The notes under the pieces: generated by a model | What the model was told of the DNA's origin: nothing | Databases searched by the model: none | What the model saw: only the letters and a program-made list of their open reading frames with translations | Source of the DNA: Actinomycetota bacterium | GTDB lineage: Bacteria; Actinomycetota; Thermoleophilia; Gaiellales; Gaiellaceae | DNA length: 30,082 bases | NCBI GenBank assembly: GCA_005885565.1 | Contig: VAXK01000202.1 | Coordinates: 1-30,082 of the forward strand | Direction of reading: 5' to 3' | Made by a program: the position numbers and the translations under genes | Shown: in pieces, positions 8,170 through 16,109 of the stretch | How the letters are laid out: every line of letters starts with the position of its first letter | How positions within the stretch are numbered: position 1 is the first letter of the stretch

Positions 8170-10074
8170 CTAGAGCGGCAGCTCGTCGAACGGGACGAAG
8201 CGAATCCGTCCCGGCCAGGGATCCTCACCGCGGTAGGCGCAGAAGAGGCCGGCGTCGGTGAGCTCGGCGGCCGTCGCGCCCGGCACCGTCACGTCGGCGC
8301 CGCTGCTCAGCCGAAGCAAGTGGACGACGCCGTCGAGCGTGTAGACGACGACCCCGCGCGCCGCGTCGTCGAGCGTCAGGCTGGGCACGTCCGGGAGCGG
8401 CCAGACGTACCGGAGCTCGCCCGTCGAGGCGCTGTAGTCGCGGAGCTCGCCCGCGACGTGCACGACGAGGTCGCCACCGGCAAGCACGGCGCCGAGCGCG
8501 TGCACGTCGAGCGTTCGTAGGACGCCGCCTTCGAGGTCGATGAGCTCCAGCGAGCCGTCGGGACGCCTGGCGACGATGCGGCCCTCGCCGACCGCGAGCG
8601 GCTGAAGATCCTCCGCGTCGGACGTGATCTGCACAGGCTTGTAGTCGTCAAGGCGCCAGATGGTCTCGGGACCCTGCGTCGACGTGTCGAGCCCCGCCCG
8701 CGAGCCGTAGACGATGGTCGTCCCGGCGCCGACGACGTTGTCGAGCGCCGGGCGCCAGTCGTAATGGGCGCCGTTCTCGACGATCGTGCCGCCCTCGCTC
8801 TCGCAACACGGATTGAACGTCGTGAGCATCAGCCTCGTCCAGACGCTGTTCGCGGCCACGCTGGTGAGATATGCGAGCCGGTCACCGGCGAGGGCCAAGT
8901 CGCTGACGTAGTTGACGAACTCGTTTTCCGGAGGCCGGCAGGCGAGGAGGGTCGTGCGGCCCGGGAAGAGCGGCTGCCCTTCGCCGGGCCGCCAGGTACC
9001 GAAGATGTGCGGACAGAGGAAGTAGGCGACCCGGTCGCCGTCCGCGGAGAGCTGCTGGATCGGGACGCGTGCCTCGAGCTCGCGCGGCGAGACTTGCACG
9101 AGGAAGAGCACCTCCTCGGGCTTCTGGTACGCGAGATCGGTTGCCGCCCAGGACCAGCCGACTCCCCACAGCGCCTCGTGTGGCCGGAAGGGGACAAGCG
9201 TCCGGACCCCGCCGGCGAGCGAGACGATCTCCACCCCGGAGTCGGTCGCGAACCCGATCGCCTTCCCGCGGGGCGACCACGCGAACCCCTGCCCGGGCGG
9301 CGCGGCGAGCAGCCGCTGCCGCCAGCGGCGACCCGACCGCTCCACGACGTAGATGCCCTCGCCGTTGACGTAGGCGAGGCGGCGGCTATCGGGCGACCAC
9401 GCGCCCCCAGTAAGGGCACAGCCGCAATCGTTGACGACGACCTTGTGCGCGCCGCTGCTCGGCCGGACGAGCTCGATGGTCAAAGACCTTGCGGCGATGA
9501 CCGCGATCCACCTCCCGTCCGGCGACCAGGCAGGCCTGCCCGACACCTCGTGGGTGACGACCCTCTCGCGACCGCGTCGCCGGACGACGAGCATGTCGCC
9601 GTCGCCGTAGCTGTCCGGGCGGAGAAACGCGATCGAGCGGCCGTCGGGCGAGAAGGTCGGCTCGCTGTCGCCAACCCCGTGCGTCACCTGCCTCGGCGGC
9701 CCACGGGCGGCCGCGATCGTCCAGATCGCCCCGTCCTTTGCGAAGGCGAGCCGACGCGAGTCGCGCGACCACGAGGGGCTATCAAATATGGCCTGGCCGG
9801 CCTGGGCGAGCAACCGCGCGTCGCGGCCGTCGCCCCGCATCAGCCACAGCTCGTTGCCCCGGAACGCGGCGACGAAGCGGCCGTCCGGGGACGGCAAAGG
9901 CGCCAGCCAGTCGCCGGCCCCGAAGGTCAGCTGCGCGAGCCCTCGGCCCGACGGCTCGACGGAGTACAGCTGCGAGACCGTCGTGCGCGAGCTCGCGAAC
10001 ACGATGCGGCTCGGCTGCGTGGCCGGGGCCGAGCTCGAGCCCAGGACGACCGCCGCAGCCAGCGCTCCCCACAT
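8170..10074 (-). CDS. Exported beta-propeller protein, copy 2
   Basis: A 634-residue paralogue of its two neighbours. Its ATG at 10074 shares one base with the stop of copy 3 (TGATG), so it is translationally coupled. Residues 1 to about 20 (MWGALAAAVVLGSSSAPA) are a signal peptide almost identical to that of copy 3. PD40 blades follow (SPDGRFVAAFRG, SRDSRRLAFAK, SPDGRSIAFLR, SPDGRWIAV, SPDSRRLAYV), then the C-terminal blades ending in PGRIRFVPFDELPL. It lacks the 13-residue loop with two cysteines that copies 1 and 3 have just before LTLDDAARG, so that disulfide is absent here. An upstream extension of the reading frame lies inside copy 3 and is not coding. Function unknown. Confidence 0.85.
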   Translation of the reverse strand: MWGALAAAVVLGSSSAPATQPSRIVFASSRTTVSQLYSVEPSGRGLAQLTFGAGDWLAPLPSPDGRFVAAFRGNELWLMRGDGRDARLLAQAGQAIFDSPSWSRDSRRLAFAKDGAIWTIAAARGPPRQVTHGVGDSEPTFSPDGRSIAFLRPDSYGDGDMLVVRRRGRERVVTHEVSGRPAWSPDGRWIAVIAARSLTIELVRPSSGAHKVVVNDCGCALTGGAWSPDSRRLAYVNGEGIYVVERSGRRWRQRLLAAPPGQGFAWSPRGKAIGFATDSGVEIVSLAGGVRTLVPFRPHEALWGVGWSWAATDLAYQKPEEVLFLVQVSPRELEARVPIQQLSADGDRVAYFLCPHIFGTWRPGEGQPLFPGRTTLLACRPPENEFVNYVSDLALAGDRLAYLTSVAANSVWTRLMLTTFNPCCESEGGTIVENGAHYDWRPALDNVVGAGTTIVYGSRAGLDTSTQGPETIWRLDDYKPVQITSDAEDLQPLAVGEGRIVARRPDGSLELIDLEGGVLRTLDVHALGAVLAGGDLVVHVAGELRDYSASTGELRYVWPLPDVPSLTLDDAARGVVVYTLDGVVHLLRLSSGADVTVPGATAAELTDAGLFCAYRGEDPWPGRIRFVPFDELPL

Positions 10075-12038
10075 CAGAGCGGCAGCTCGTCGAAGGGCAC
10101 GAAGCGGATCCGGCCCGGCCAGGGATCCTCGCCCGGGTAGGCGTAGAAGAGGCCGGCGCCGGTGAGCTCGGCCGTCGTCGCACCCGGCACCGTCTTGTCC
10201 TCGCCGTCGCGGAGGCGGAGCAGGTGGACGACGCCGTCGAGCGTGTAGACCGCGACCCCGCGCGCGGCGTCGTCGAGCGTCAGCCGGATCCCGGGGCACG
10301 AGGTGAGACGGCAACGGCCGGCGCTCGGGACGTCCGGGAGCGGCCACACGGAGAGGAGCTTGCCGGTCGAGGGGCTGTAGTCGCGCAACTCGCCCTGGAC
10401 GAGCACGACGAGGTCGTCACCTTCGAGGACGGCGCCGAGCGCCGGCACGTCGAAGCTCCGCAACACGCCGCCGTCGACGTCGAGCAACTCGAGCGAACCG
10501 TCGGGGCGGCGGGCAACGATGCGGCCTTGGTCGACGGCGAGCGGCTGGAGGTCGTCGGGGCCGTGCGTGATTTGCACGGGCTTTGTCCCGTCGATCCGCC
10601 AGATCGCTTCGGGAGCGGGATGCGGCGAGGTGACCTGCGGCTCGCGGAAGCCGTAGACGAGCGTCAAGCCGCCGCCGGCGAGGTCGCCGAGCGCGAGGGG
10701 GAAGTCCCGGCTCGCGGCCCCTTCGGCGATCTCGACGCCGTCGTCCGTGCGGTCGAGCGTCGTGAGCATCAGCGCGGTGTGGATCTCGTTCGCGTCCCAC
10801 TCGGTGAGGTACGCGAGCCGGTCGCCGGCAAACGACAAGTCGAAGACGTAGATCCCGAATCCCGCCGTCGGCGGCGGACCAGAGCAGGCGGCGCGGGTCG
10901 ATCCGCCGAAGGCGAGCGGCCGCGCGTCTCCCGGCCGCCAGGCCCCGAGGCTGTGCGGGCAGAGCCAGTAGCCGACGCGATCGCCGTCGGCCGAGAGCTT
11001 CGTGATCGGAACACGGGCCTCGAGCTCGCGCGCCGAGATGCGCACGAGCGACGCGTCCTCGGGCGGCCGGTACGAGCCTCCGGGAGGTGCCGGCGACCAG
11101 CCGATCCCGGGCTGCGCCTCGCCGGGCCCGAAGGGCACGAGGATCCGGACCTGGTCGTCGAGCGCGCCCGTCCCGATTCCGGCGGTGGTGGCGACGGCGA
11201 GCGCGTTCCCGCCCGGCGAGAAGGCAAGGCCCTTCACCAGCCCCTTGACGGCGAGCGCCCACACTCCGTTGCCCGAGCGCTGCAGGACGTGAATCGCGTC
11301 GGCTTCCACGTAGGCGAGGCGACGGCTGTCGTACGACCAGGCGAGCGGGGGCGGTACGCAGTCGGTAAGGCAGTCGCTCGTGCTCCCCACGAGGAAGGCG
11401 CGCTGAAGCCGACCCGTCGGGCTGAAGAGGTCGAGCTCGGCGTCTTCCTGGATCGCAATCGACCTGCCGTCCGGAGACCAGGCCGGAAAGCCTTTGACGC
11501 CCCTCGCGACGACGTGCTCGTGGCGGTTCCGCAGCACGACGAGCCTGACGCCGGGCTTGCCGTAGTGGACGAACGCGACCGAGCGCCCGTCGGGCGACAA
11601 GCTCGGCCAGCCGGCGTCGCTCCCGCGGGACACCCGCCGCGGCGGTCCGCCTGCCACCGCCACCGTCCAGATGTTCCAGTCGCTCCCTCGGTAGGCGAGT
11701 CGGCGCGAGTTGCCAGACCAGGAGACGGCGGTCAGGTTCGCCTCCGTCGGGTCGTAGTCCACGTTCGAGGCGACGAGCCGGGCGCCGCTGCCGTCCGCCC
11801 GCATCACCCAGAGCTCCGACCGGCGCAGCGCCGCAACGTAGCGGCCGTCCGGCGAAGGCTGCCGCTGCTGCCAGCCGCCGGCGCCGAAGGTCAACTGCGC
11901 GAGCCCCGTTCCCGAGGGCTCGACGGAGTAGAGCTGCGAGACGCCTGTGCGGGAGCTCGCGAAGACGATGCGGCTCGGAGGCGAGGCGGAAGCGTGACTG
12001 GAGCCGAGGACGACAGCCGCAGCCAGCGCGCTCCACAT
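10074..12038 (-). CDS. Exported beta-propeller protein, copy 3 (first in transcription order)
   Basis: A 654-residue protein from ATG 12038, with signal peptide MWSALAAAVVLGSSHASA, then RIVFASSRTGVSQLYSVEPS and a PD40 repeat series (SPDGRYVAALRR, SPDGRSVAFVH, SPDGRSIAIQ, YDSRRLAYVE). The C-terminal half repeats the blade plan seen in copies 1 and 2 and carries the Cys loop GRCRLTSCPGI; another pair is DCLTDCVPP. It leads the three-copy array. It starts 34 bases after the MOSC gene and has its own plausible promoter in that gap. Being first and most complete, it may be closest to the ancestral copy, but this needs an alignment. Function unknown; cell-surface or secreted binding is likely. Confidence 0.85.
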   Translation of the reverse strand: MWSALAAAVVLGSSHASASPPSRIVFASSRTGVSQLYSVEPSGTGLAQLTFGAGGWQQRQPSPDGRYVAALRRSELWVMRADGSGARLVASNVDYDPTEANLTAVSWSGNSRRLAYRGSDWNIWTVAVAGGPPRRVSRGSDAGWPSLSPDGRSVAFVHYGKPGVRLVVLRNRHEHVVARGVKGFPAWSPDGRSIAIQEDAELDLFSPTGRLQRAFLVGSTSDCLTDCVPPPLAWSYDSRRLAYVEADAIHVLQRSGNGVWALAVKGLVKGLAFSPGGNALAVATTAGIGTGALDDQVRILVPFGPGEAQPGIGWSPAPPGGSYRPPEDASLVRISARELEARVPITKLSADGDRVGYWLCPHSLGAWRPGDARPLAFGGSTRAACSGPPPTAGFGIYVFDLSFAGDRLAYLTEWDANEIHTALMLTTLDRTDDGVEIAEGAASRDFPLALGDLAGGGLTLVYGFREPQVTSPHPAPEAIWRIDGTKPVQITHGPDDLQPLAVDQGRIVARRPDGSLELLDVDGGVLRSFDVPALGAVLEGDDLVVLVQGELRDYSPSTGKLLSVWPLPDVPSAGRCRLTSCPGIRLTLDDAARGVAVYTLDGVVHLLRLRDGEDKTVPGATTAELTGAGLFYAYPGEDPWPGRIRFVPFDELPL

Positions 12039-12044
12039 GACACG

Positions 12045-12072
12045 AGGCTACGCCTACCTTGTTACGAAACAA
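12045..12072 (-). promoter_or_regulatory. Possible leaderless promoter of the propeller array
   Basis: On the minus strand, TTGTTT (12072-12067) and TAGCCT (12050-12045) are separated by 16 bases, and six bases after the -10-like box comes the ATG of propeller copy 3. Transcription starting there would give a message with no leader, common in actinobacteria. The boxes are only moderately like consensus. Confidence 0.35.
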
Positions 12073-12852
12073 TCAAAAGTCTGCAAGCGGTTCGATCGCG
12101 TCACCGAGGCGCACCCGCCCCGGCTCCGCGACGGCGCCGAAGACCCCGAAGTCGATCTCCTTTCGGTCGCGCACGCCGCGGTAGGCCTTGATCTCGCGCA
12201 GCGTGTCGAAGTCGCGGACGCCGGTCTTCGGGTTCTGGGTGGTGATCGCACAGCGCGCGACCTGCTCGTGCAGGAGCACGACGGCCTCGCCGACCTGGAC
12301 GCGGCGCCCGAGCCATCCGTCTTCCTCGTGCGCGGCGACGCCGCCGATCCCGATCAGCATCCGGAAGCGCCGCGGATCGACCCGCTCGTCGGGGCCCGCG
12401 CGCCGGCGAAGCTTCTCCAGCGACGCCTCCGACAGCATCGTCACCGGCCCGCCCCCACGATCGACTCCGGAGCCCGGCTCCTTCGTCTGGACGAGCCGCA
12501 CCGGCCGCCCGACGTGCGCCGACAGCGCCTCGTTCCAGGGCCCGCGGACGAGGCGCCCCTCGACCGGACGGCCGAAGAAGTCGGTCGTCACCTCCCCGTC
12601 GAGCTCCACCTCGCCGACGACGACCGAGCCGTCGGGGAACGCGAGCTCGAGGCGCTCGCGCGCGGCGTGGTAGGCCGGACGGACGAGCCCGAGCCGCCCG
12701 TCCCGGAGCAGCCCGTACCGCCGGCCGTGCGCGTCGACGACGTGGAAGCGGCGGTCGTCGGCGACCCCGCGGCGTCCGAGCGCGATCTCCTCGAGCTCGA
12801 CGAGAGCGAGCCCCTTGACGGGCGCGATCGTCAGCCAGGCGACGTGGGCCAC
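12073..12852 (-). CDS. MOSC-domain protein (mARC/YcbX-like)
   Basis: A 259-residue protein from GTG 12852. The N-terminal MOSC_N beta-barrel begins with the typical VAWLTIAPVKGLALVELEE and GVADDRRFHVVDAHG. The C-terminal MOSC domain contains RFRMLIGIGGVAAHEEDGW and RCAITTQNPKTGVRD, whose cysteine is the residue that coordinates molybdenum cofactor in mARC and YcbX relatives. Those enzymes reduce N-hydroxylated bases or handle sulfur. The partner proteins and substrate here cannot be told. It lies 10 bases downstream of the metallophosphoesterase gene and 34 bases upstream of the propeller array, all on one strand, so a shared transcript is possible. Confidence 0.88.
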   Translation of the reverse strand: MAHVAWLTIAPVKGLALVELEEIALGRRGVADDRRFHVVDAHGRRYGLLRDGRLGLVRPAYHAARERLELAFPDGSVVVGEVELDGEVTTDFFGRPVEGRLVRGPWNEALSAHVGRPVRLVQTKEPGSGVDRGGGPVTMLSEASLEKLRRRAGPDERVDPRRFRMLIGIGGVAAHEEDGWLGRRVQVGEAVVLLHEQVARCAITTQNPKTGVRDFDTLREIKAYRGVRDRKEIDFGVFGAVAEPGRVRLGDAIEPLADF

Positions 12853-12862
12853 GATCGAGAGC

Positions 12863-13633
12863 CTACGCAGGCGGGGCGTCGACCTCGACCTCGGAGCGCC
12901 CGGGTGTCGCCTCGAGCTCGAAGACGTAGAAGTCGCGCCCGGTCACCTGCACGGCCACGTTGTAGACCGGCGTCTCCGCGATCGAGCTCTCGAACCTCCC
13001 CGCGTGGGCATGGCCGTGCAGGACGAGGTCGGGGAGGTGCTCCGCGATCGGGATCCCGAGCCTCGCGCAGCCGAGGTAGGTCCAGATCCCCGGCGGCTCG
13101 CCTTCGAGCGTGCCCTCGACGGGCGCGTAGTGCAGCAGGACGATGCGGAGCGGGCAGTGCGCCACCGCCTTGAGGCCGTCGCCGATCGCGTCCGTCTCGG
13201 CGGTCGTCTCGGCGTACACCTCCCGAAGCAGCGGCTCGCCGAAGTCGGGGAGCGACGAGCCCGCGAACCCGCCGACGAAGCCCTTGGCGCCGACGATCCC
13301 GACGTCCACGCTCTCGACCTCCGCGATCGCCCAGTCGCGGTCGAGGACGAGAACGCCTGCGCTGCGGAGCGCGTCCGCCACCTCGTGTCCGCGCCCGAGG
13401 TGGTGGTCGTGGTTGCCGAGCACGGCGTAGACGGGCGTGCGGAGCCCTTCGCACGCGTCGGCGAGGACGCGTGCCTCCTCGGGATCGCCCTGGGTCGTGA
13501 CGTCGCCCGCGAGCAGGATCAGGTCGGCCTCGCCGTCGATCTCGGCGAAGGCCGACTCGACGCGCTCGCGATGCGCCTCGCTCGCGTGCACGTCGCCCGC
13601 GGCGGCGATCCGGATCGTGCGCTTGTCGTCCAC
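12863..13633 (-). CDS. Calcineurin-like metallophosphoesterase
   Basis: A 256-residue protein from GTG 13633. The frame remains open upstream, but that extension crosses into the oppositely oriented nucleotidyltransferase gene; an ATG at 13687 is the other serious candidate. All family metal-binding motifs are in order: AAAGDVHAS near the N-terminus, LLAGDVTTQGDPEE, VLGNHDHHLG, then a histidine in LLHYAP and the final LVLHGHAHAG. The family hydrolyses phosphomonoesters, phosphodiesters or nucleotides with a two-metal centre. No signal peptide is seen, so it is probably cytoplasmic. It is the first gene of the likely minus-strand operon leading to the MOSC protein. The substrate is unknown. 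Confidence 0.88.
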   Translation of the reverse strand: MDDKRTIRIAAAGDVHASEAHRERVESAFAEIDGEADLILLAGDVTTQGDPEEARVLADACEGLRTPVYAVLGNHDHHLGRGHEVADALRSAGVLVLDRDWAIAEVESVDVGIVGAKGFVGGFAGSSLPDFGEPLLREVYAETTAETDAIGDGLKAVAHCPLRIVLLHYAPVEGTLEGEPPGIWTYLGCARLGIPIAEHLPDLVLHGHAHAGRFESSIAETPVYNVAVQVTGRDFYVFELEATPGRSEVEVDAPPA

Positions 13634-13685
13634 GCCGACATGGTGCCCGTGATTCGCGCTCTCCAAGCCCGGGTAGCTCGCGGCC

Positions 13686-14246
13686 ATGCCCGGCGAGGAG
13701 GAGTTCGACCGGCTCGTCGAGACGACGCGAAAGGCGGGCGCCGCGCTCCGCGACGCGGGCGTGCGGTACGCGCTCGGCGGCGGCCTCGCCTCGTGGGTCC
13801 GCGGCGGGCCGAAGACCGAGCACGACATCGACTTCTTCGTGAAGCCCGAGGACGCGGAACGCGCTCTCGCCGCGCTGGCCGACGCGGGCTTCCGCACGGA
13901 GAGGCCGGTCGAGGAGTGGCTCGTGAAGGCCTACGACGGCGACCTGCTCGTCGACCTGATCTTCAATCCCGCGAGCGGCCCCGTGGACGACGAGCTCCTC
14001 GCCCGGGCGGACGAGCTCGAGGTCGCCGCGGTGAAGATGCCGGTCGCGAGCCTCGACGACGTGATGGTGACGAAGCTCCTGGCGCTCAACGAGCAGGAGC
14101 CCGACTTCGGCGGCTGCCTGGAGATCGCGCGCTCGCTCCGCGAGCAGATCGACTGGGACTGGGTGCGTGAGCGGACGGCGGAGGCGCCATTCGCGGCGGC
14201 GTTCTTCACGCTCGTCGAAGAGCTCGGCGTCGTTCGGGCGACCTAG
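13686..14246 (+). CDS. Nucleotidyltransferase-fold protein (AbiEii/MNT-like)
   Basis: A 186-residue protein from ATG 13686. It contains the minimal nucleotidyltransferase core: YALGGGLASWVRGG, then TEHDIDFFV with the DxD-type acidic pair, and a third acidic residue in LLVDLIFNP. This pattern fits the group that includes AbiEii-type toxins and small nucleotidyltransferases. No antitoxin-like partner lies beside it, since both neighbours are on the other strand, so a toxin-antitoxin role is not supported. It stands alone between divergent and convergent genes. Its ATG falls on the palindrome CATG, which also gives a possible alternative ATG for the opposite gene. Confidence 0.75.
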   Translation: MPGEEEFDRLVETTRKAGAALRDAGVRYALGGGLASWVRGGPKTEHDIDFFVKPEDAERALAALADAGFRTERPVEEWLVKAYDGDLLVDLIFNPASGPVDDELLARADELEVAAVKMPVASLDDVMVTKLLALNEQEPDFGGCLEIARSLREQIDWDWVRERTAEAPFAAAFFTLVEELGVVRAT

Positions 14247-14269
14247 CTGGTACCTAAGGCTCTCGGCGA

Positions 14270-14464
14270 CTAGTCAACGCGCTTGACGTCGGCGGTATCG
14301 ATCGTCGGCGCGCCCGGCCTCGGATCGAGCCGCGTCAGGAAGGCATGCCCTTTCGAGCACACATGCACGCCCGGGAACCTGATCTCGTCGTCCTGTCCCT
14401 CGAACTGCGTCGGTATGCGCTCGCGGTCGCGGGGGCACGTCTGGAATTTCGGGATGACAGTCAC
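14270..14464 (-). CDS. Small Cys/His protein, possible zinc ribbon
   Basis: A 64-residue protein from GTG 14464. I do not recognise a named family. It has two spaced metal-ligand-like motifs, TCPRDRERIP and HVCSKGHAF, resembling a degenerate zinc ribbon. Third codon positions are mostly G or C, as in the neighbours, which supports real coding, and the opposite strand here contains no recognised gene. It begins 49 bases after the stop of the M55 peptidase gene on the same strand and may be the last gene of that transcript. No good ribosome site was seen. Confidence 0.5.
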   Translation of the reverse strand: MTVIPKFQTCPRDRERIPTQFEGQDDEIRFPGVHVCSKGHAFLTRLDPRPGAPTIDTADVKRVD

Positions 14465-14513
14465 GCAGGCATCATCAGGGCACGCGGCATTACGCGCAAC
14501 CGCGCCCGGCGAC

Positions 14514-15323
14514 CTAGAAGAAGAACTGCCGCCAGGCGGTCCACCAGTCCTCGGCGCGGGAGACGATCTTCCGCGGCTCGACGATCTCGACGCCCTGCTT
14601 GTAGCGATACTCGTCCGCCGCGTCGGTGGTCGTCAGCTCGACCTCGATCTCGCACGGACGGCCCGGGTCGTACGGCTCGACGGCGCGCAGGTCGCCGAGC
14701 GCCTTCCGCGCGCCCTCCTCGATCAGCTCACGCGCCCGCGAGGGCGGGATCTGCCGCGCGCTGAAGCGGCCGAGGCCCTCCTTCACGGCCACTGTCGTCA
14801 GGCCCGCGCCGAGCAGCTCGCGCGCCTCCTCGCAGGTCGCTCGATCGCCGGTGACCAGAAGAACCGGACAGCCCCACGTGCCGCAGAGCGCGGCGTTGAT
14901 CCCCGTCTCCCCGACGAGCATGCCGTTGAAGCGCAGGTTCGACCACTTCTGCCCGGAGACCGTGTGGTTCAGGACGCCGTCGGGCGTTCCCGCGCGCGCG
15001 TGCATCGCGACGAAGAGCGCCGCGTCGCAGCCTTCCTCGAGGAAGGACGTGTACTCCGTCCAGTGCTCCTGGACGACGAACTCGCACGCCGGGTCTAGGA
15101 GCTCGGGGATCAGCGAGTTGAAGTTCCAGCCCTTGCCCGCGCCGTGGCAGTCCATGACGACGATCTCGGTCGCACCGGCGGCCTTCGCGCCGCGGACGGC
15201 CGCGTTGATCTCCTCGGTGTAGAGCCTCCGGCCCTCCTCGTACATCGGGTCGCCGCCCGACGTCTGCTGCCACTTCACGATCCCGGCGACGCCCTCCATG
15301 TCGCTGATGACGAGGACGCGCAC
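14514..15323 (-). CDS. dppA: M55 family D-aminopeptidase (DppA-like)
   Basis: A 269-residue protein from ATG 15323. The N-terminal VISDMEGVAG gives the zinc ligands D8 and E10, MDCHGAGKG gives H60, AMHARAGTPDG gives H108, and LVGETGINA supplies E139. This is the full M55 ligand set in the expected order and length. DppA hydrolyses short D-amino acid peptides such as D-Ala-D-Ala in the cytoplasm, in large ring-shaped assemblies. Some actinobacterial homologues work on other small substrates. The start overlaps the end of the PhyH-type gene by 49 bases on the same strand, so the two are probably one transcript. A role in D-peptide or cell-wall peptide recycling is inferred. Confidence 0.88.
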   Translation of the reverse strand: MRVLVISDMEGVAGIVKWQQTSGGDPMYEEGRRLYTEEINAAVRGAKAAGATEIVVMDCHGAGKGWNFNSLIPELLDPACEFVVQEHWTEYTSFLEEGCDAALFVAMHARAGTPDGVLNHTVSGQKWSNLRFNGMLVGETGINAALCGTWGCPVLLVTGDRATCEEARELLGAGLTTVAVKEGLGRFSARQIPPSRARELIEEGARKALGDLRAVEPYDPGRPCEIEVELTTTDAADEYRYKQGVEIVEPRKIVSRAEDWWTAWRQFFF

Positions 15324-16075
15324 GGCCGGTGTTCTATCGCGTCTCGGAGCGGGACGTCCTCCTCGGTCGGGATCCAGTGGCCGATCGCGCTCGTGCCCCA
15401 GCCGAGGAGCTGCCGTCGGACCGGCTCGAGGCCCGCCACGCGCTCCTCGTCGATCCCCAGGTCATCCCGCGGCCGGATCCAGCGGTGCGTGTAGGCGTAG
15501 AAGAGGACGCGCCGGGTCGTATCGGAGTGGTTGTCCCCGCGCGCGTGCCACAGCCGCCGGTCGAGGACGACGGCGGTTCCCGCACGGACGAGGAGCGGGA
15601 CGGCGTCGTCAGGTTCGCGGTCGCGCGTGAGGACGTCGCGCATGTGGCTGCCGGGGACGACCCGGAGCGCGCCGTGCACGGCGGTGGGCACGTCCGTCAG
15701 GAACCAGGCCACCTTGAGCGAGAGCCGCGGCCGCGGCGACTCGACCTCGACATTCTGGCGGCCACCGTCCTGGTGCCAGCGCCACTGCGGCTCGGCGTCG
15801 GCCGCGAGCGGTGGATGCACGTCGAGGTGGCAGTGGTAGACGTAGATGTTCCAGCCGAGGACGTCGAGGACGATCGGCAGGACCGCCGGGTGGTCGACGA
15901 GTTCGAGGAAGGCGTCGTCGAGCCCGAGGAAGGCCAGGCGGTGGAACGCGTGGCCGTTCGGCGACTCCGCGCGCCGGACGCGCTCGACCGCGGCGGTCAG
16001 CCGTGCGACAGCGTCAAGGTCGAGCGCGTCCTCGACGACGGCGAAGCCGTCCCGCTCGAGCCGTTCCTGCAGCAC
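15275..16075 (-). CDS. Phytanoyl-CoA dioxygenase (PhyH) family Fe(II)/2-oxoglutarate oxygenase
   Basis: A 266-residue protein from GTG 16075; GTG 16117, 14 codons upstream, lies at the edge of a repeat and is the alternative. The start of the domain is clear: LERDGFAVVEDALD. Iron ligands are H101 and D103 in RWHQDGG and H177 in RLWHARG. The arginine after DNHSDTTRR is the likely 2-oxoglutarate ligand, and the fold ends with YAYTHRWIRP. The family hydroxylates varied small molecules; the substrate here is unknown. The reading frame continues upstream through hairpin repeats for another 80 codons, but that part is low-complexity repeat translation and not protein-like. The 3' end overlaps the M55 gene by 49 bases. 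Confidence 0.85.
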   Translation of the reverse strand: MLQERLERDGFAVVEDALDLDAVARLTAAVERVRRAESPNGHAFHRLAFLGLDDAFLELVDHPAVLPIVLDVLGWNIYVYHCHLDVHPPLAADAEPQWRWHQDGGRQNVEVESPRPRLSLKVAWFLTDVPTAVHGALRVVPGSHMRDVLTRDREPDDAVPLLVRAGTAVVLDRRLWHARGDNHSDTTRRVLFYAYTHRWIRPRDDLGIDEERVAGLEPVRRQLLGWGTSAIGHWIPTEEDVPLRDAIEHRPCASSSSATWRASPGS

Positions 16076-16109
16076 GTGGCGGTTACGGCCACGAGCGGTA
16101 TGCAGGTCC

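Noticed and set aside
8170..10347. Longer start for propeller copy 2 (and likewise 8228 for copy 1)
   Set aside because: The extra codons lie inside the neighbouring paralogue in another frame, are Arg/Pro-rich, and would place the signal peptide internally.
13686..14246. Toxin of an AbiEi/AbiEii-type toxin-antitoxin pair
   Set aside because: The fold fits, but both neighbours are on the opposite strand and neither resembles an antitoxin.
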